Source: Pseudanabaenaceae cyanobacterium MP8IB2.15 (GTDB lineage Bacteria; Cyanobacteriota; Cyanobacteriia; Pseudanabaenales; Pseudanabaenaceae). Taken from it: 8,329 nt of DNA. Both the position numbers and the translations under genes were made by a program. Below are positions 6,965 through 8,329 of the stretch, piece after piece. The stretch spans positions 1 to 8,329 of the forward strand of contig JARCMB010000352.1 in the NCBI GenBank assembly GCA_030248825.1. The letters run 5' to 3'. The notes under the pieces are model-generated. The model was not told the DNA's origin and did not search any database. It saw only the letters and a list, made by a program, of their open reading frames with translations. How positions within the stretch are numbered: the stretch's first letter is position 1; each line of letters opens with the position of its first letter.

Positions 6965-6970
6965 CCTCCT
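6965..6970 (-). promoter_or_regulatory. Strong ribosome binding site of transaldolase
   Basis: On the reverse strand AGGAGG is followed by AAGGT and then ATG at 6959. This is a perfect core Shine-Dalgarno at ideal spacing, implying high translation and confirming the transaldolase start. Confidence 0.75.
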
Positions 6971-7069
6971 AGAGTTTTGCCGCATCTATAAATAGTTTAG
7001 AACACTTTGTTTGGCTGAGTGAGATAATGGGCGAGACTAATGATGTTTTTACTAAAAGGTCAGGCGATT

Positions 7070-7645
7070 ATGACAATCACATTAGATCAAGTCACAGCTC
7101 GGACGATGACGCTTGAAGAGTTCTTTAATTATGACGATGGCACAGATGCGCTGTATGAATTTGAAGATGGAGAATTGATCCTAATGACGGCTGAGAGTGA
7201 AATAAATCGACGCATTGCTATGTTTATTCTTGTCTATTTTGTTCAACAGGGTATCCCCGCTTATCGGTTATCGATGAAAACAGAAATTGTCGTTACTGGT
7301 TCGCGGGTGCGAGTTCCTGATTTGGTCGTGTTTTCTGAGGACTTAGCAACGGCGATGGAGTCGGCTAGACGATCGACGGTGATACCAGAAATGCCAACGC
7401 CATTGTTGGTAGTTGAGGTGGTGAGTCCAAATCAGAGCAGTCGAGATTATCGCTACAAGCGATCGGAGTATGCCACACGCGGAATTAATGAGTACTGGAT
7501 CGTCGATCCGATCGAACAAAAAATAACGATATTGGAGTGGATAGAGGGTTTCTATGAAGAGCGTGTATACGTGGGAGATAGTTCGATCGAATCGCCTGTA
7601 CTAGGAAATTTAGAACTAACAGCAGCGCAGATCTTACGAGGATAG
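7070..7645 (+). CDS. Uma2 family (DUF820) endonuclease-like protein
   Basis: This belongs to the Uma2/DUF820 family, a PD-(D/E)XK nuclease-fold group greatly expanded in cyanobacteria; the biological role of most members is unknown. From the ATG at 7070 it has 191 aa. Seen in order: the N-terminal TLEEFFNY and YEFEDGELILM; the first active-site Asp, D84 in RVPDLVVF; E116 in LLVVEVVSP; then D126, K130 and Y134 in the conserved SRDYRYKRSEYATRGINEYWIVDP block. The active-site set looks intact. An in-frame ATG at 7040 would add MMFLLKGQAI, which is not family-like; AAAAGG (7053-7058) upstream of 7070 supports the shorter form. It is divergent from transaldolase across a gap of about 110 bp and converges with the kinase fragment downstream. 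No transposase or toxin-antitoxin partner is adjacent. Confidence 0.88.
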   Translation: MTITLDQVTARTMTLEEFFNYDDGTDALYEFEDGELILMTAESEINRRIAMFILVYFVQQGIPAYRLSMKTEIVVTGSRVRVPDLVVFSEDLATAMESARRSTVIPEMPTPLLVVEVVSPNQSSRDYRYKRSEYATRGINEYWIVDPIEQKITILEWIEGFYEERVYVGDSSIESPVLGNLELTAAQILRG

Positions 7646-7678
7646 AAGATTGCTTCTTTCGACTTGAATAAAATTCGC

Positions 7679-8191
7679 CTAGCCATCACTGCCACCATCA
7701 ACGGGTTCGAGCGGCAGAGTGAAATGAAAGCTAGAGCCAATTTCTAGAATACTTTCCGCCCAGATTTTACCGCCATGTTGTTGAATGATATCGTAACAAA
7801 TTGCTAATCCCAGACCAGTACCACCTCTCTGGCGCACATCGCTGGCATCGACCTGCTGAAAACGCCCGAAGATCGCCTCCAACTTGTTGCTAGGAATACC
7901 CCTTCCATTATCCTTAACTTCAAACTGAATCTGATTTCCTTTGATGTAGCTGACTAACATAATCGTGGTGTGAGAATGAGAGAAATTAATCGCATTGCTG
8001 AGCAGATTAGTCAAGACTTGGACAATTCGATCTCGATCTGCCCAAACTATGCAGGATTCTGATGTCATAGATATCGTAATGTTTGCCGCATCAGAACTCT
8101 CTTGGACGCATTCTATTGACTCTTTAACAATACTTCGGACAGTTTTTAATGCTTGTGGATATTGCCCCATATAGAGTGCTATTTCTGGTTA
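7679..8191 (-). pseudogene. Sensor histidine kinase fragment, ATPase domain only
   Basis: The frame encodes an apparently complete HATPase_c domain: N box NLLSNAINFS (55-64), G1 box DNGRGIP (87-93), F box FGRFQQVD (101-108) and G2 box GGTGLGLAI (116-124), counted from the only ATG at 8170-8168 (163 aa). The ATP-binding half therefore looks functional. No HisKA dimerisation helix or phosphoacceptor His box is present. Just 6 codons before this ATG is an in-frame TAA (8191-8189), and no Shine-Dalgarno is seen. The other reverse-strand frames out to 8329 show no H-box remnant either. In intact relatives the residues before MGQYPQALKTV would be the end of the second HisKA helix (an ...ESGQ-like run), so the break falls at the domain border. 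I read it as a 5'-truncated gene. A stand-alone ATPase protein of the anti-sigma type is less likely, because the F box and the sequence style are those of histidine kinases. Confidence 0.7.
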
Positions 8192-8329
8192 CTATTTAAA
8201 GTTAGGTTAGCGATTACCCTAACAGCCAATTAAAATAAGTACTAGCTAAAGCTATGATCCTGCAAGGCTTGTATCCTAGTTAAAATTTTTGTCCGAACCA
8301 TTGTTATAGCTAGAAGCATAGTAATGAGA
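8192..8329. other. AT-rich region with no supported gene
   Basis: This stretch upstream of the kinase fragment holds no supported gene. On the reverse strand a 28-codon frame runs in from the window edge and stops at 8244-8242 (ending RIQALQDHSFS); it may be the 3' end of a gene outside the window or chance. A 6-bp inverted repeat, GTTAGG (8201-8206) and CCTAAC (8218-8223), lies between that stop and the kinase fragment. Confidence 0.4.

Noticed and set aside
7040..7069. ATG 7040 as start of the Uma2 protein
   Set aside because: The extra ten residues do not look like the family, and the purine-rich AAAAGG lies between the two ATGs.
7644..7659. AGAAG-ATTG-CTTCT hairpin with T run after the Uma2 gene
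   Set aside because: It has only five AT-rich pairs, overlaps the stop codon and has an interrupted T run; too weak to call a terminator.
1..8329. CRISPR arrays, tRNA or rRNA genes, transposases, toxin-antitoxin pairs
   Set aside because: No regularly spaced repeats, no cloverleaf or rRNA signatures and no mobile-element proteins were found on reading both strands.

Overview
The window looks like a piece of a cyanobacterial chromosome. The hexamer CGATCG, the core of the HIP1 repeat, occurs roughly three dozen times by eye, where about two would be expected by chance. The proteins (EF-hand transaldolase, Uma2/DUF820 nuclease, DUF697 protein, cyanobacterial-type outer-membrane polysaccharide exporter) fit this. 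A filamentous or Pseudanabaena-like genome is my guess only; no marker gene is present to settle it.

Layout, left to right. (1) 1-789 (+): the 3' part of a GTPase-associated DUF697 membrane protein, cut by the window edge. (2) 790-1102: an AT-rich gap of about 310 bp holding a 9-bp inverted repeat, possible promoter elements and a small, well-spaced reverse-strand reading frame with a perfect Shine-Dalgarno match (822-896). (3) 1103-5084 (+): a surface-polysaccharide cassette: a Wza-type exporter with three SLBB domains, UDP-glucuronate decarboxylase and UDP-glucose 6-dehydrogenase. (4) 5091-5134: a long imperfect palindrome in the gap between converging genes. (5) 5136-6959 (-): a two-gene unit in which transaldolase, carrying a C-terminal pair of EF-hands, is followed after 6 nt by a histidine-phosphatase family enzyme. 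(6) 7070-7645 (+): a Uma2-family endonuclease-like protein, divergent from the transaldolase. (7) 7679-8170 (-): the ATPase half of a sensor histidine kinase with no dimerisation/phosphoacceptor half, probably a truncated remnant. (8) 8192-8329: no gene can be supported, only a short open frame running in from the edge.

How the genes work together. The dehydrogenase makes UDP-glucuronate from UDP-glucose and the decarboxylase turns it into UDP-xylose. The exporter next to them suggests that glucuronate- and/or xylose-containing polysaccharide is secreted. No glycosyltransferase, Wzx/Wzy or tyrosine kinase lies in the window, so this is a satellite of the full pathway. The transaldolase-phosphatase pair belongs to central sugar-phosphate metabolism, and the EF-hands suggest a calcium link.

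I see no CRISPR array, tRNA, rRNA, transposase or prophage gene. Nothing here is clearly a new multi-gene system. The points most worth a second look are the EF-hand transaldolase with its coupled phosphatase, the small reverse-strand frame at 822-896, the decapitated kinase and the palindrome at 5091-5134.
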